Under the pieces are notes generated by a model, which saw nothing but the letters and a program-made list of their open reading frames with translations, ran no database searches and was not told the origin of the DNA. Source: Chitinophaga ginsengisegetis (GTDB lineage: Bacteria; Bacteroidota; Bacteroidia; Chitinophagales; Chitinophagaceae). Taken from it: 64,000 nt of DNA. Below, in pieces: positions 9,155 through 18,700 of this stretch. The stretch lies in contig NZ_FUZZ01000006.1 in NCBI RefSeq assembly GCF_900168065.1, positions 310,001 through 374,000 of the forward strand. Reading direction: 5' to 3'. The position numbers and the translations under genes were made by a program. Positions within the stretch are counted from its first letter, which is position 1. Each line of letters begins with the position of its first letter.

Positions 9155-10396
9155 TTAGCAGGAAGTTACGAAAGCGTCTTTAAAACCCAGCTTGCGGGCT
9201 TTGCGCATGGCGCCGGAGGCTTGTTCATCGGTCCTGAACCGGCCCAGGATATATTTGTTCAGTTTTTTTTTATTCATCACGATGGGTTGGCGGTTCACAT
9301 CGCCGTGGAGCTTCCTGAAAATGGAAGCTCCCGGTTTATAAAATTTGTCAGTGATCATGAGTTGTACGCAATAGCTGTCGCCGGGTACAGGTGCGGACTT
9401 ATTATTGCTGCTCCTGTTGCTGGTGTTTAAGTAAGCGGTGGTGTTATTGCTTTTGGAAGATGCTTTGGTGGTAGATGTTTGGGTATTGCGGTTATTGGTA
9501 AACCTGTCGAGTTCCTCACGGTAACGCTTAATGGCTTTATAAATGCAATTGGCCAGTTCCTGTTGTCCGTTGTTGGAGTTGAGGTAGTCTTCTTCTTCGG
9601 GGTTGCTGATAAAGCCCAGTTCCACTAACACGCTTGGCATGGCGGTGGCAGACAGTACCCAGATCCCTTTTTCATTTCTTTGCCTGGCGCCGCGGCTGAT
9701 GCGTCCTACCCGGGTAAATTCATCTTCAATAAGGGTAGAGAGGCGGAGGCTCTGGTCGAAGTAGGCGTTTCTCAGGGTATTGAGCAGGATGAAGGTTTCG
9801 GGATCGTCGCTCATCAGCTGCTGGGTTTCTTCTGAGTTGGCATCAAGTACGATAACGGAGTTTTGTTTCAGTGACTCCATCTTTGCGTTGTTTTTGCTGG
9901 TAGCCCATATATACGTTTCCGTGCCTTTGGCGTTGCTGGGGTAGTAAGCGTATATGGGTTGTTTAACCGCTATTTTCTTTTTCCCTTTTTTACGGTAAAC
10001 GGTTTTATAGTCTACTACTTTACGGATTTTCCCGGTAGAATTACAGTGGATAGACACAAAAAGTTCCCCTTTGTTGTCGTTGGCAATCTGTGCTTTTTTG
10101 CGGGGATCATCAAAACGGTCAGTTTTTCGTGTATACACTACCTTTACATCGGGCATATTTTCTTCCAGGATCTTTCCCAGTTTCAGTGCCACTTCCAGTG
10201 TTACCTGTTTTTCGGTAGAATAGCTGCCTTTTGCGCCGGGATCTTCACCGCCGTGGCCGGCATCAATAACAATAGTTCGTATAGGCTTGTCCTGTTTATC
10301 GGAAACGGGATTTGTTTTGGCCTGAATAAATAAGGTACAGGTGAGTAGTGTTCCCAGTCCTAAAATCCAAAATCGGTTCCAGCGCATGATTCTCAT
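9155..10396 (-). CDS. N-acetylmuramoyl-L-alanine amidase with SPOR domain
   Basis: Periplasmic peptidoglycan hydrolase that cuts the bond between MurNAc and the stem peptide. After a signal anchor (residues ~9-27) the Amidase_3 domain starts at TIVIDAGHGGEDPGAKG (zinc His), with the next metal ligand in STEKQVTLEVALKLG and later SIHCNS and the catalytic VELGFISNPEEE. A Ser/Asn/Thr-rich linker (~290-335) leads to a C-terminal SPOR domain (~337-413), which usually targets denuded septal glycan. It is the first gene of the leftward amidase/MlaD/OstA block and is divergent from the LptD-like gene. A division role is inferred from the SPOR domain. Confidence 0.95.
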   Translation of the reverse strand: MRIMRWNRFWILGLGTLLTCTLFIQAKTNPVSDKQDKPIRTIVIDAGHGGEDPGAKGSYSTEKQVTLEVALKLGKILEENMPDVKVVYTRKTDRFDDPRKKAQIANDNKGELFVSIHCNSTGKIRKVVDYKTVYRKKGKKKIAVKQPIYAYYPSNAKGTETYIWATSKNNAKMESLKQNSVIVLDANSEETQQLMSDDPETFILLNTLRNAYFDQSLRLSTLIEDEFTRVGRISRGARQRNEKGIWVLSATAMPSVLVELGFISNPEEEDYLNSNNGQQELANCIYKAIKRYREELDRFTNNRNTQTSTTKASSKSNNTTAYLNTSNRSSNNKSAPVPGDSYCVQLMITDKFYKPGASIFRKLHGDVNRQPIVMNKKKLNKYILGRFRTDEQASGAMRKARKLGFKDAFVTSC

Positions 10397-10523
10397 TTTA
10401 ATGGGTGCTGTTTTTCACAAAAAATAAAAAAATAAGTTTATCTGTTAAATTAATAATCCGCTTGTTCCACGTGAGTTTCCGCTACCTTTCGTTATATTAC
10501 CTTACAAACATTACAAGTTACCA

Positions 10524-10557
10524 TTTGTAATAAATTGTATAAAATCTTGTAGGTTTG
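10524..10557 (+). promoter_or_regulatory. Bacteroidota-type promoter of the LptD-like gene
   Basis: A -7 box TAGGTTTG at 10550-10557 fits TAnnTTTG exactly, and a TTTG at 10524-10527 sits 22 bases upstream where a -33 TTG is expected. The start codon is at 10570, so the leader would be only about 5-10 bases. Confidence 0.5.
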
Positions 10558-10569
10558 CCGCCATAACAC

Positions 10570-13344
10570 ATGAACGCTAGCTACAAAAATAATTATAAAA
10601 AGTTTTTTCGGCATACATACCTGGTTTTTGCCGGTATGTTCATCGCCATTCCCTTTATTATAGATGCAGTTGCGTGTGAAAGGCCACAAGTTGTTACGTT
10701 TTTTAACAAAAGTTTGGCAGATACGACCCCGCTGATACGGAAAGATACCGGTAAAATACCTAAACCGGCAGCTGTTCCCCCTGTCACAGCCGATTCCACC
10801 CAATTAACCAAAGGCGTGGACACCAGCGGTGAAACGACAGTTGATACCTTGTTCGTACCAAAGATATCGAAAGACACGCTGGATGCGCCGGTAAATTATA
10901 AGGCAAAGGATTCCATCATCCTGATGGTACCCGATAAACGCTTCTATTTATATGGCACGGCCAACACAAAATACAAAACGATTGACCTTTCTGCCGAAAA
11001 AATGAATTTCGACCAGGAAACCGGCATTTTGGAGGCTACCAACGCCAAAGACACCGCCGGCAAGCTGTTTGGCGGCCCGGTGATGAACGACGGCGGACAA
11101 AGCTTTGAATCGGATACTCTCAAGTATAACTTTACCTCCCAGAAAGCAAAGATCTATAATACCCGCTCCCAGTACGGAGAAGGCTACATTCACAGCCAGC
11201 AAACCAAAAAAGCGGCGGATAATACCATTTTCGGCTTTAAAAACGGGTATACCACCTGTAACCTGGATACCCCGCACTTTAGCTTCAGAGCCCGTAAAAT
11301 AAAGGTAATCCCTGATAAACTGGTGATCTCCGGACCGGCTAACCTGGAAATTGAAGGCATTCCTACACCTTTGTATATACCTTTTGCCATTTTCCCCATC
11401 ACCCAGGGACAACGCTCCGGGATCCTGCCGCCACAGTACGTGGTGAACCAGCAGAAAGGGATCGGCCTGGAAAACGGCGGGTACTATATCGGGCTGGGCG
11501 ATCATTTTGACCTTACCATGCGGGGGGATGTGTATTCCTACGGCAGCTGGAGCCTCACGGCCAGTCCTACCTACCGGAAACGCTATAAGTACAACGGAGG
11601 GCTTAACCTGAGCTTTGCCAATACCCGCTTCGGGGATCCGGCCGTAAAATCAGAGTTCAGCACATCCAAAGACTTCCGCGTAACCTGGAACCACAGCATG
11701 GACAGCAAGGCACGCCCCGGCGTGAACTTTGGCGCCGCGGTGAACTTCGGAACCTCGTCTTATAACAGATACAACGTGTATGATTACAATACCCGTGTAA
11801 ATAATAACATCGGATCGTCTATCACGTTCTCTAAAACCTGGCAGGGGAAACCCTATAACCTTACAATGGGGTTGAACCACTCCCAGAACTTAAGCACCCG
11901 CGATGTGTCCATCTCTTTCCCGGATGCAACCTTCACGGTGAACACGATCTACCCTTTCCAGCCAAAGGAAATGGTGGGTACGCCAAAGTGGTACGAAAAA
12001 ATCGGGGTTTCCTACAATACCATCCTGCGTAACCAGGCTAATTTCAAGGATTCCCTGTTTGGAAAGCAAGCGATGTTTGACGCCATGCAAACAGGTATGC
12101 AGCACAATATCCCGATCTCATTCTCTATCCCGGTGTTTAAGACCTTTACCTTATCACCAGGGATCAACTATACAGAATACTGGTATACCAAGAAATTTGC
12201 CCGTAAATGGGATCCCAAAAAGTGGAATCCCGGACTCGATACTTTCGGTGCTATTGATACTACTTATATTCCCGGTTTCTACAGTGCGCGCGACATCAGC
12301 GCCAGCATGTCGTTGTCTACCGCCATATACGGTATGTACACATTTAACAAGAATTCAAAGGTGAAAGCCATCCGCCATGTGATGAGGCCCACGCTGAGCG
12401 CCAGTTACCGTCCGGACCTTTCCAGTAAGTACTATCATGAACTGCAGTACAACAAGGAAGGCGATAAACAAATTGTATCCGACTTCGACGGGGCTATCAT
12501 CGGGGTGCCATCTCCCGGCGCATTCGGTGGTTTGAACTTCGGACTGGATAATAACCTGGAGATGAAGGTATTCTCGAAAAAAGATACCACGGGGAACCAT
12601 GAAAAGAAAATAAAACTATTGGATGGTTTTGGGATCAACGGCAGCTACAACCTGGTGGCCGATTCATTTAAGTTGTCTACTTTCAGCCTGTACGCCCGCA
12701 CCAACCTGTTCGATAAACTGAATATTTCCGCCAGCGGTAACATCGACCCATACCAGGTAGATGCCCGTGGCCGCCGCCTCGATAAATACGTATGGCAGCA
12801 GGGTAAAATCAGCCTGGGGCGTTTAACTAACGCGAGCGTTTCCCTGAGCACTTCGTTCCAGTCGAAGGATGCAAAGAGCAAGGAAAAGGAACAGAAGATC
12901 GACTCTTTGGAGAATGTACAGGGCGCAGACGCCGCTTTTGCTGCGCAACAGCGACAGCTGCAGATGGTGCGTAATAATCCGGGCGAATACGTGGATTTCG
13001 ATATCCCCTGGCGTGTGGATCTTTCTTATAGCTTATCTTATACCAACACCATTATCCCCGATTCCGGCGGTGTGGTAAAGCGTATTACCCAATATGTAAG
13101 TTTTAACGGCGACTTTAGTCTCACGCCAAAATGGAAGATTGGTTTGAACAGTGGTTTCGACTTTACCAATATGCAGATCGCCTATACGAATATGTATATC
13201 TCACGCGACCTGCACTGCTGGCAGATGTCTATCAACCTTATTCCGTTTGGTACTTTCCGGCAGTTTAGTATCACCATTAATCCGAAAGCCGGTATTTTGC
13301 GTGATCTGCGGATAAACCGATCGAGACAGTTCCAGGATCTCTAA
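10570..13344 (+). CDS. LptD-like outer-membrane LPS assembly protein
   Basis: 924 aa. An N-terminal hydrophobic signal region (~residues 14-36) is followed by a Pro/Thr/Asp-rich linker and then an OstA-like jellyroll (about 110-290) with strands such as YKTIDLSAEKMNFDQETGILEA (residues ~135-156). The remainder is a large beta-barrel with repeated aromatic/Gly strands ('FDLTMRGDVYSYGSWSLT'). This is the arrangement of LptD, which inserts LPS into the outer leaflet with LptE; no LptE is recognised here. Its position opposite the OstA-like gene supports the assignment. It ends at a strong bidirectional terminator. The first Met is kept because a -7 box lies just upstream; a start at the Met near residue 23 would shorten the signal region. 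Confidence 0.88.
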   Translation: MNASYKNNYKKFFRHTYLVFAGMFIAIPFIIDAVACERPQVVTFFNKSLADTTPLIRKDTGKIPKPAAVPPVTADSTQLTKGVDTSGETTVDTLFVPKISKDTLDAPVNYKAKDSIILMVPDKRFYLYGTANTKYKTIDLSAEKMNFDQETGILEATNAKDTAGKLFGGPVMNDGGQSFESDTLKYNFTSQKAKIYNTRSQYGEGYIHSQQTKKAADNTIFGFKNGYTTCNLDTPHFSFRARKIKVIPDKLVISGPANLEIEGIPTPLYIPFAIFPITQGQRSGILPPQYVVNQQKGIGLENGGYYIGLGDHFDLTMRGDVYSYGSWSLTASPTYRKRYKYNGGLNLSFANTRFGDPAVKSEFSTSKDFRVTWNHSMDSKARPGVNFGAAVNFGTSSYNRYNVYDYNTRVNNNIGSSITFSKTWQGKPYNLTMGLNHSQNLSTRDVSISFPDATFTVNTIYPFQPKEMVGTPKWYEKIGVSYNTILRNQANFKDSLFGKQAMFDAMQTGMQHNIPISFSIPVFKTFTLSPGINYTEYWYTKKFARKWDPKKWNPGLDTFGAIDTTYIPGFYSARDISASMSLSTAIYGMYTFNKNSKVKAIRHVMRPTLSASYRPDLSSKYYHELQYNKEGDKQIVSDFDGAIIGVPSPGAFGGLNFGLDNNLEMKVFSKKDTTGNHEKKIKLLDGFGINGSYNLVADSFKLSTFSLYARTNLFDKLNISASGNIDPYQVDARGRRLDKYVWQQGKISLGRLTNASVSLSTSFQSKDAKSKEKEQKIDSLENVQGADAAFAAQQRQLQMVRNNPGEYVDFDIPWRVDLSYSLSYTNTIIPDSGGVVKRITQYVSFNGDFSLTPKWKIGLNSGFDFTNMQIAYTNMYISRDLHCWQMSINLIPFGTFRQFSITINPKAGILRDLRINRSRQFQDL

Positions 13345-13346
13345 CA

Positions 13347-13387
13347 AACGAAAGCGGGGATTGCCTTAGGCAATCCCCGCTTTCGTT
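13347..13387. terminator. Bidirectional terminator between LptD-like gene and plsC
   Basis: A perfect 19-bp stem (13347-13365 with 13369-13387) with a 3-base loop between two convergent genes. The stem begins three bases after the LptD-like stop codon and ends three bases before the plsC stop. Confidence 0.9.
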
Positions 13388-13390
13388 ATA

Positions 13391-14134
13391 TTATTTTGTA
13401 TTGTTGGCCAGGTAATAATCCCACATCAGGCGGAATACTTTTTCCTTAAAAGCCGGAAGGTCATCTCTTGTCATTCCCGTAGTAGGCAAAGGCGGCAGGA
13501 AATGATAATCGATGCGATGCGGCCATGCGAAAAATTTCTTTCCTACCGGTAATATTTTTTTAGTGTGAAAAAGCAACGACGGCATCAGTGGCACCTGTGT
13601 GTCTATCGCTAATGCAAAGGCGCCGTCATAGAAATCTTTTAAAGGCTGATCCGTGCGGTTGCGTGTGCCTTCCGGGTAAAGCAGGATGTGTATGCCTAAA
13701 CTGAGGGCATGTTTCATTTCAACAATGCTTTGTTTGCGGCTGGCTTCACTGCTGCGGTCTACCAGGATACCACCTATGCGGTACAGCACACCAAACAGCG
13801 GTACTTTGCCGAGAGATGCTTTTGCGAGTGTTTTATTGATACCGGGAATTTCTGCAGATGTAACCGGCACATCGATCAATGAATTGTGATTACATACTAC
13901 TACATAGGTTTGTCCGGGTGCAAAATATTCCAATCCTTTTTTGCGTACAGGGCAGCCGATCAGTGGCTGATATACCTTCATCCATATTCTTCCAAAGAAA
14001 AGAAATCCTTTTGTTCTACGTGGTTCCGGCATGTAAGAAATGATCCATATGGGAATGAATACTACCAGCATTGTTAGTGCGAACATCACCAACATCCATG
14101 CTGCGAATATTCTGCCGAAGATATTTTTAAACAT
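13391..14134 (-). CDS. plsC: 1-acyl-sn-glycerol-3-phosphate acyltransferase
   Basis: Adds the second acyl chain to lysophosphatidate in phospholipid synthesis at the inner membrane. The 247 aa start with one or two hydrophobic helices (~8-33). The acyltransferase block I NHNSLID carries the catalytic His-x4-Asp pair, and block III appears as LLYPEGTRNRTD. Further conserved residues are in VPLFGVLYRIGGILVDRSS. It lies 13 bp downstream of ung and is read in the same direction, so the two are probably co-transcribed. Specificity within the PlsC family cannot be read from the sequence. Confidence 0.93.
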   Translation of the reverse strand: MFKNIFGRIFAAWMLVMFALTMLVVFIPIWIISYMPEPRRTKGFLFFGRIWMKVYQPLIGCPVRKKGLEYFAPGQTYVVVCNHNSLIDVPVTSAEIPGINKTLAKASLGKVPLFGVLYRIGGILVDRSSEASRKQSIVEMKHALSLGIHILLYPEGTRNRTDQPLKDFYDGAFALAIDTQVPLMPSLLFHTKKILPVGKKFFAWPHRIDYHFLPPLPTTGMTRDDLPAFKEKVFRLMWDYYLANNTK

Positions 14135-14147
14135 AGGGGTTGTTTTT

Positions 14148-14828
14148 TTACAGTCTCCAGTCTACCGGTGCTATGCCTGCCTTTCCGAGTATTTCATTTG
14201 TTCTTGAAAAATGTCTGCATCCAAAAAATCCTTTATCGGCACTGAAAGGAGAGGGGTGTGCTGCCTGCAATATATGATGTTTTGTAGCGTCTATCAGGTA
14301 TTGTTTATCCTGTGCAAAGCGGCCCCAGAGCAGGAATACCACATCGCTCCGCTGATCTGAAATTTTGCGGATCACAGCATCTGTAAAATCGCCCCAACCT
14401 ATTTTGCTATGGGAGGCTGGTTCACCGGCCCTTACGGTAAGAAAGGCATTTAACAACAGTACGCCATGTTCTGCCCATTTGGTAAGATTGCCGCTGGTAG
14501 GTATTTCCAGCCCGAGATCTGTTTTCATTTCTTTGTAAATATTCACAAGCGAGGGAGGAGGTTTTACGCCATCCGGTACGGAAAAGCTGAGTCCATGCGC
14601 CTGTCCTGCACCGTGATAGGGATCCTGCCCGAGAATCACTACTTTTACTTTATCTATAGGCGTTTTGTCAAAGGCATTAAAGATCAGGTTTCCGGCAGGA
14701 TAAATCACTTTACCCAATGCCTTTTCATGTTTAAGAAACATCACGATCTGATCGAAATAAGACTTATGAAATTCATCTTTCAGCGCTTCCTTCCAGCTTG
14801 ATTCTATTTGTACATCCATAGTGTTCAC
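14148..14828 (-). CDS. ung: Uracil-DNA glycosylase, family 1
   Basis: Excises uracil from DNA at the start of base excision repair. In 226 aa it shows the water-activating motif GQDPYHG (residues 67-73, catalytic Asp69), LLLNAFLTVRAGEPASHS, and the C-terminal AAHPSPFSADKGFFG loop that inserts into the minor groove and contains the catalytic His. The length is typical. Two starts are possible: Met1, or Met4 (MDVQIES), nine bases later. It is the first gene of a pair with plsC. Confidence 0.97.
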   Translation of the reverse strand: MNTMDVQIESSWKEALKDEFHKSYFDQIVMFLKHEKALGKVIYPAGNLIFNAFDKTPIDKVKVVILGQDPYHGAGQAHGLSFSVPDGVKPPPSLVNIYKEMKTDLGLEIPTSGNLTKWAEHGVLLLNAFLTVRAGEPASHSKIGWGDFTDAVIRKISDQRSDVVFLLWGRFAQDKQYLIDATKHHILQAAHPSPFSADKGFFGCRHFSRTNEILGKAGIAPVDWRL

Positions 14829-14856
14829 ATCAATATTTAGAGAAAAATAAATTAAA

Positions 14857-14889
14857 TTTGATTTATTGGGAGAAATTTACATAAATTTG
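14857..14889 (+). promoter_or_regulatory. Promoter of tRNA-Arg
   Basis: TTTG at 14857-14860 and the -7 box TAAATTTG at 14882-14889 are 21 bases apart, fitting the Bacteroidota pattern. Transcription would start near 14896, about 60 bases before the tRNA. Confidence 0.55.
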
Positions 14890-14954
14890 CACTCCCAAAA
14901 TGCGAGTTAAATATAGTAATTTATTTCACATTTTAAGGGAAAACAAACACATAA

Positions 14955-15028
14955 GTCTTGGTAGCTCAGCTGGATAGAGCAACTGCCTTCTAAGCAGTAG
15001 GCCATTGGTTCGAATCCAATCCAGGACA
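14955..15028 (+). tRNA. tRNA-Arg (anticodon TCT)
   Basis: The 74-base cloverleaf folds cleanly: acceptor GTCTTGG/CCAGGAC with one G-U pair, D arm GCTC/GAGC, anticodon stem ACTGC/GCAGT around the loop CTTCTAA with anticodon TCT, and T arm ATTGG/CCAAT around TTCGAAT. The discriminator is A and the CCA tail is not encoded. It reads AGA codons. Confidence 0.96.
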
Positions 15029-15043
15029 CAAAAAAAAGAATTG

Positions 15044-15079
15044 ATGGTTGCATTTAACGATGCAACCATTTTCTTTTTT
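15044..15079 (+). terminator. Intrinsic terminator of tRNA-Arg
   Basis: Perfect 10-bp stem (15044-15053 with 15060-15069), 6-base loop, then TTTCTTTTTT. Confidence 0.85.
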
Positions 15080-15124
15080 AGCCTGTTTGTAACCATACAT
15101 TTTCGTATATCCGTTAGAGATATA

Positions 15125-15538
15125 TTACCTGGCGGTATCCTTCAGCCAGGGCCGGCGACCAGCTTCCAGTATAGGCAGGTTAGCTTCTGTAGGTACATAA
15201 ATCACCGCCTGCGGGTTTTTCTCAATGTTATCGATCCACAGCCAGTGGAGGTAGGCTTCATTGTTACGCAGCGACTCCCCGATGATCTGGTTGGAGCGGG
15301 CTACGCCATGCGCCCGGATGGTATCTGCAGCGGCCAGCATTGCGGCGCTTTCCATTTTGGCGCGGGCTTCCGCCACAGCTACTTCTTTGGATGCCTGCGC
15401 GTGCGCCAGCAGCGCTTCCCCTTCCATGCGCTGGGAGTATACTTTGTATTGCGGACAACCCCACAATCCAAGTATAATCAGGCCGGTAAATACTAAAAGA
15501 GCAAAAGTGGTGAGTGAAATAATGGATTTTGTATTCAT
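15125..15538 (-). CDS. Small membrane protein resembling the C-terminal part of SPFH/Band-7 proteins
   Basis: 137 aa from the Met that directly precedes NTKSIISL; a longer reading from 15556 adds only six residues before the hydrophobic segment. One transmembrane segment (~6-28) ending in a Gly-Cys-Pro is followed by an Ala/Glu-rich helix (~40-75, 'AHAQASKEVAVAEARAKM') and a conserved-looking end with WLWIDNIEKN and VIYVPTEANLPILEAGR. This is the arrangement of the tail of stomatin/prohibitin-like proteins without the SPFH domain itself. The function is unknown; a membrane scaffold or quality-control role is only an analogy. It stands alone between tRNA-Arg and the divergent large helicase gene. 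Confidence 0.72.
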   Translation of the reverse strand: MNTKSIISLTTFALLVFTGLIILGLWGCPQYKVYSQRMEGEALLAHAQASKEVAVAEARAKMESAAMLAAADTIRAHGVARSNQIIGESLRNNEAYLHWLWIDNIEKNPQAVIYVPTEANLPILEAGRRPWLKDTAR

Positions 15539-15685
15539 AGAGGTAATGTCCTGCACCGCAGGACGGGGTTTGGTTTCAGGTTCAAATATAGTTATATATC
15601 GTATATGGCACGGTGACGCCTATCCGGTAACACAGGATTTTCTTCTTTTGTATACTTCTTCTCCTTCTTCACCGTTTATTAAAAT

Positions 15686-15693
15686 TATATTTG
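15686..15693 (+). promoter_or_regulatory. -7 box upstream of the DUF4011 helicase
   Basis: TATATTTG matches TAnnTTTG and lies 20 bases before the chosen ATG at 15714. No good -33 TTG is at the right distance. It helps to decide the start, because an upstream reading frame open from 15261 would run through this promoter. Confidence 0.4.
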
Positions 15694-15713
15694 TAGCGTT
15701 TTATTTTGCCATT

Positions 15714-18700
15714 ATGATCGCATCCATATTAACCAGGCTTGAATCTTCCCGGAAGGAGTTGCTGGATTTAGGCCTCAGAAATCCATTGTTGAATTACAAG
15801 TTGCCGGCCGGCAAAGGTTTACATATTGTAGAAGAACAATCTGCTGCCATTTATGATATACTGGTGCGGGAAGGTAAAACCATGTCGTTCCTCGGCCGTC
15901 CCGAAAAAAAGCAGGAAGAAGAAGTAGTGCAGTATAATGAACCGGTATCGAAAGATGCGTTAACCGATACCCGTTTACAAACCAATGAAAACCAGGTAAC
16001 CCTGCATTCCCGGTTGCTCAACACCTACTATGCCGCACGGATGAGCATGGAAGAGCAGGGGGTGAACATTCTCTATATTTCCCTGGGAATGTTGCAGTGG
16101 TACGAAGCCGCAGGCAGCGAAGAAGCACGGTTTGCCCCGCTGATCATGGTGCCGGTGCTGCTGGACCGCTCCAGTGCGAGAGAACGTTTCCGGTTGAAAT
16201 ATTCCCTCGAGGAAGTAGGCGCCAATATTTCGCTGCAGGCAAAAATGAAAGCCGACTTTAATATTAGTATCCCCGACCTGCCGGATGTGGAAGACTTTGA
16301 TGTAAATGCTTACCTGGCAGAAGTGGCCGCAGCAGTGGAACCCATGCCGGGATGGAAAGTGGCCGCTGATACCGTGGAACTGGGCTTTTTCTCTTTTGGC
16401 AAATTCATGATCTATAACGACCTGGATGCTACCAAATGGCAGCAGGAAGATGATATCCTTACGCACCCGGTAATTCAAAGCCTTTTTGGCGGCGGGTTTT
16501 CAGACACTGCCCCACAGCTGCCGGACGATGTGTTTATCGACAACGATACCAATGCGCACGAACTGTTCCAGGTAGTGGATGCCGACAGCTCCCAGATCAT
16601 GGCCATGCTGAGTGTGCAGGAAGGCCGTAACCTCGTGATACAGGGCCCGCCGGGAACGGGTAAATCGCAAACGATTACCAACATCATTGCAGACGCTATT
16701 GGCCGCGGAAAAAAAGTATTGTTTGTAGCGGAGAAAATGGCAGCACTGGAAGTGGTGAAACGCCGGCTGGATAATATCCAGCTGGGAGAAGCCTGTCTTG
16801 AATTACACAGCCACAAAGCCAATAAAAAAGAACTGCACCAGGAACTGAGAAAGGTGCTGGAACTGGGGCGCCCGTCTATCCAGAAGTTACAGGAAGAAGT
16901 ATTACTCCTGGATGGTTATAAGAAAGAATTAAATGATTATTGTCTTTCGGTAAATGGCGCTATCGAAAAAAGCGGTTTAACCGCCCACCAGGTAATAGGC
17001 TACCTGTTGCGGCTAAACGAAGAAACTGCGGGTATCACCTTGCCGCATATACAATTGCCGGATATTACGCGGTGGGATGCTGCTGCGATGAACAAAGCCA
17101 CTGCAATGGCATTGCGGATACAGGCATGTTTGCAGGAAACAGGCGTACCGGCCAATCTCGCTTTCCGCGGCAGCCGGCTCACGGTGTTGTTGCCGCATGA
17201 ACAAACTGCTTTTGCCCAGCTGCTGAAAGAAGCATTGGCTGCACAGGCGGCATTGATGCAAACGACTTCCGCGATCGCAGGAAAAATGAGTATCCCATCT
17301 CCCAAAGATATTACCGCTATACACACGCTTATTGATATTTGTGCGTTGCTGGCCCGTCAACCGGACCTGCAGGAAATAGATGTGGCCAATAAAGCATGGT
17401 TGCTGCAAAAACAGGATATCGCGGAATGGCTGACTGCAGGCGTTGCGGCTACTGCTGTTCAGCAGCAATACCAGGAGATCTTTATTCCCGAAGCATGGGA
17501 ACAGAATGTAATGGAGATCCGGGAAAACCTGCTGGCACATGGCCACAAATGGTATAAGTTCCTGATTGGCGCATACAAAAAAAGCAACCGTCAGCTGGCA
17601 GCGTTGTGCAAACATGCCTTGCCGGACGACAAAGAAGAAAAGCTGCAATACGTGGATGCGATCATGGAGTTCAGGCGGCAGGATACCCTGCTGAAAGAAC
17701 ACGCTGCTTTAGCCAGTACCCTGTTCGGCAGCCGCTGGCAGAAATCACATACCGACTGGGCTGCACTGGAAGAAGCAACGGCCTATCTAACGGAACTGCA
17801 TACACGAATTTCAGCAGGTAGCTGCCCTGCGCAGGTGGCAACATGGTTGCACAGTCATCGCAGCGCCGCCGATGCCCTGGCCGATCAGCAGCGGATTGCG
17901 CAACTGCTGCAGGAGCAGCAGCAATGCAACACCGCGGTGCTGGAAAAGCTGGAAATGCCGCCGGCACAATTCCCTGTGCTGCTGGATGCACAGCAATGGC
18001 AGTTACAAACATGGACAGATAAACTACCGGAAATACATCATCTCATTGCGTGGAATAATATAACGGAAACGGCTATACAGGAACAACTGGGATGCCTGCT
18101 TACGCCGGTGCAGGATTGGGAAGGCGGCGCAAGACTACTGAGAACCGCACTGGAGAAAACATGGTACGAATACCTGGTGGAAACAGCCGTGAAGTCGCAG
18201 CCTGCGCTGCGTAAATTTGAACGTGCCGGTCATGAAGAAATGGTACAGCAGTTCCGTAAACTGGATGTACTGAACCTTCAGTATAACCGCGCCCGTGCAG
18301 CGTTACAGCACTGGGAGCAAATGCCCCGTGCAGATGCCGGCGGACAGGTAAACATCCTGCGCACGGAGTTTAACAAAAAGGCGCGTCATATGCCTATCCG
18401 TAAACTGATGCAGGAAGCGGGGCTGGCAATACAGGCGATCAAGCCGGTATTTATGATGAGCCCATTATCTATTGCCAATTTTTTACCGCCTGCCACACTG
18501 GAGTTTGACCTGGTTATTTTTGATGAAGCCAGCCAGGTGAAGCCGGTAGAGGCGCTGGGCGCTATTTTGCGCGGTAAGCAACTGGTAGTAGTGGGAGATA
18601 ATAAACAATTGCCACCCACCAGTTTCTTCGATTCCCTTACCCGGGAAACAGATGATGAAGAAAATGTTACGGCAGATATGCAGAGCATTCTTGGTTTGTG

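Noticed and set aside
15261-15713. Upstream extension of the DUF4011 helicase frame (151 codons)
   Set aside because: It overlaps the minus-strand 137-aa gene and a -7 box, and has no conserved domain; the DUF4011 region begins at the ATG at 15714.
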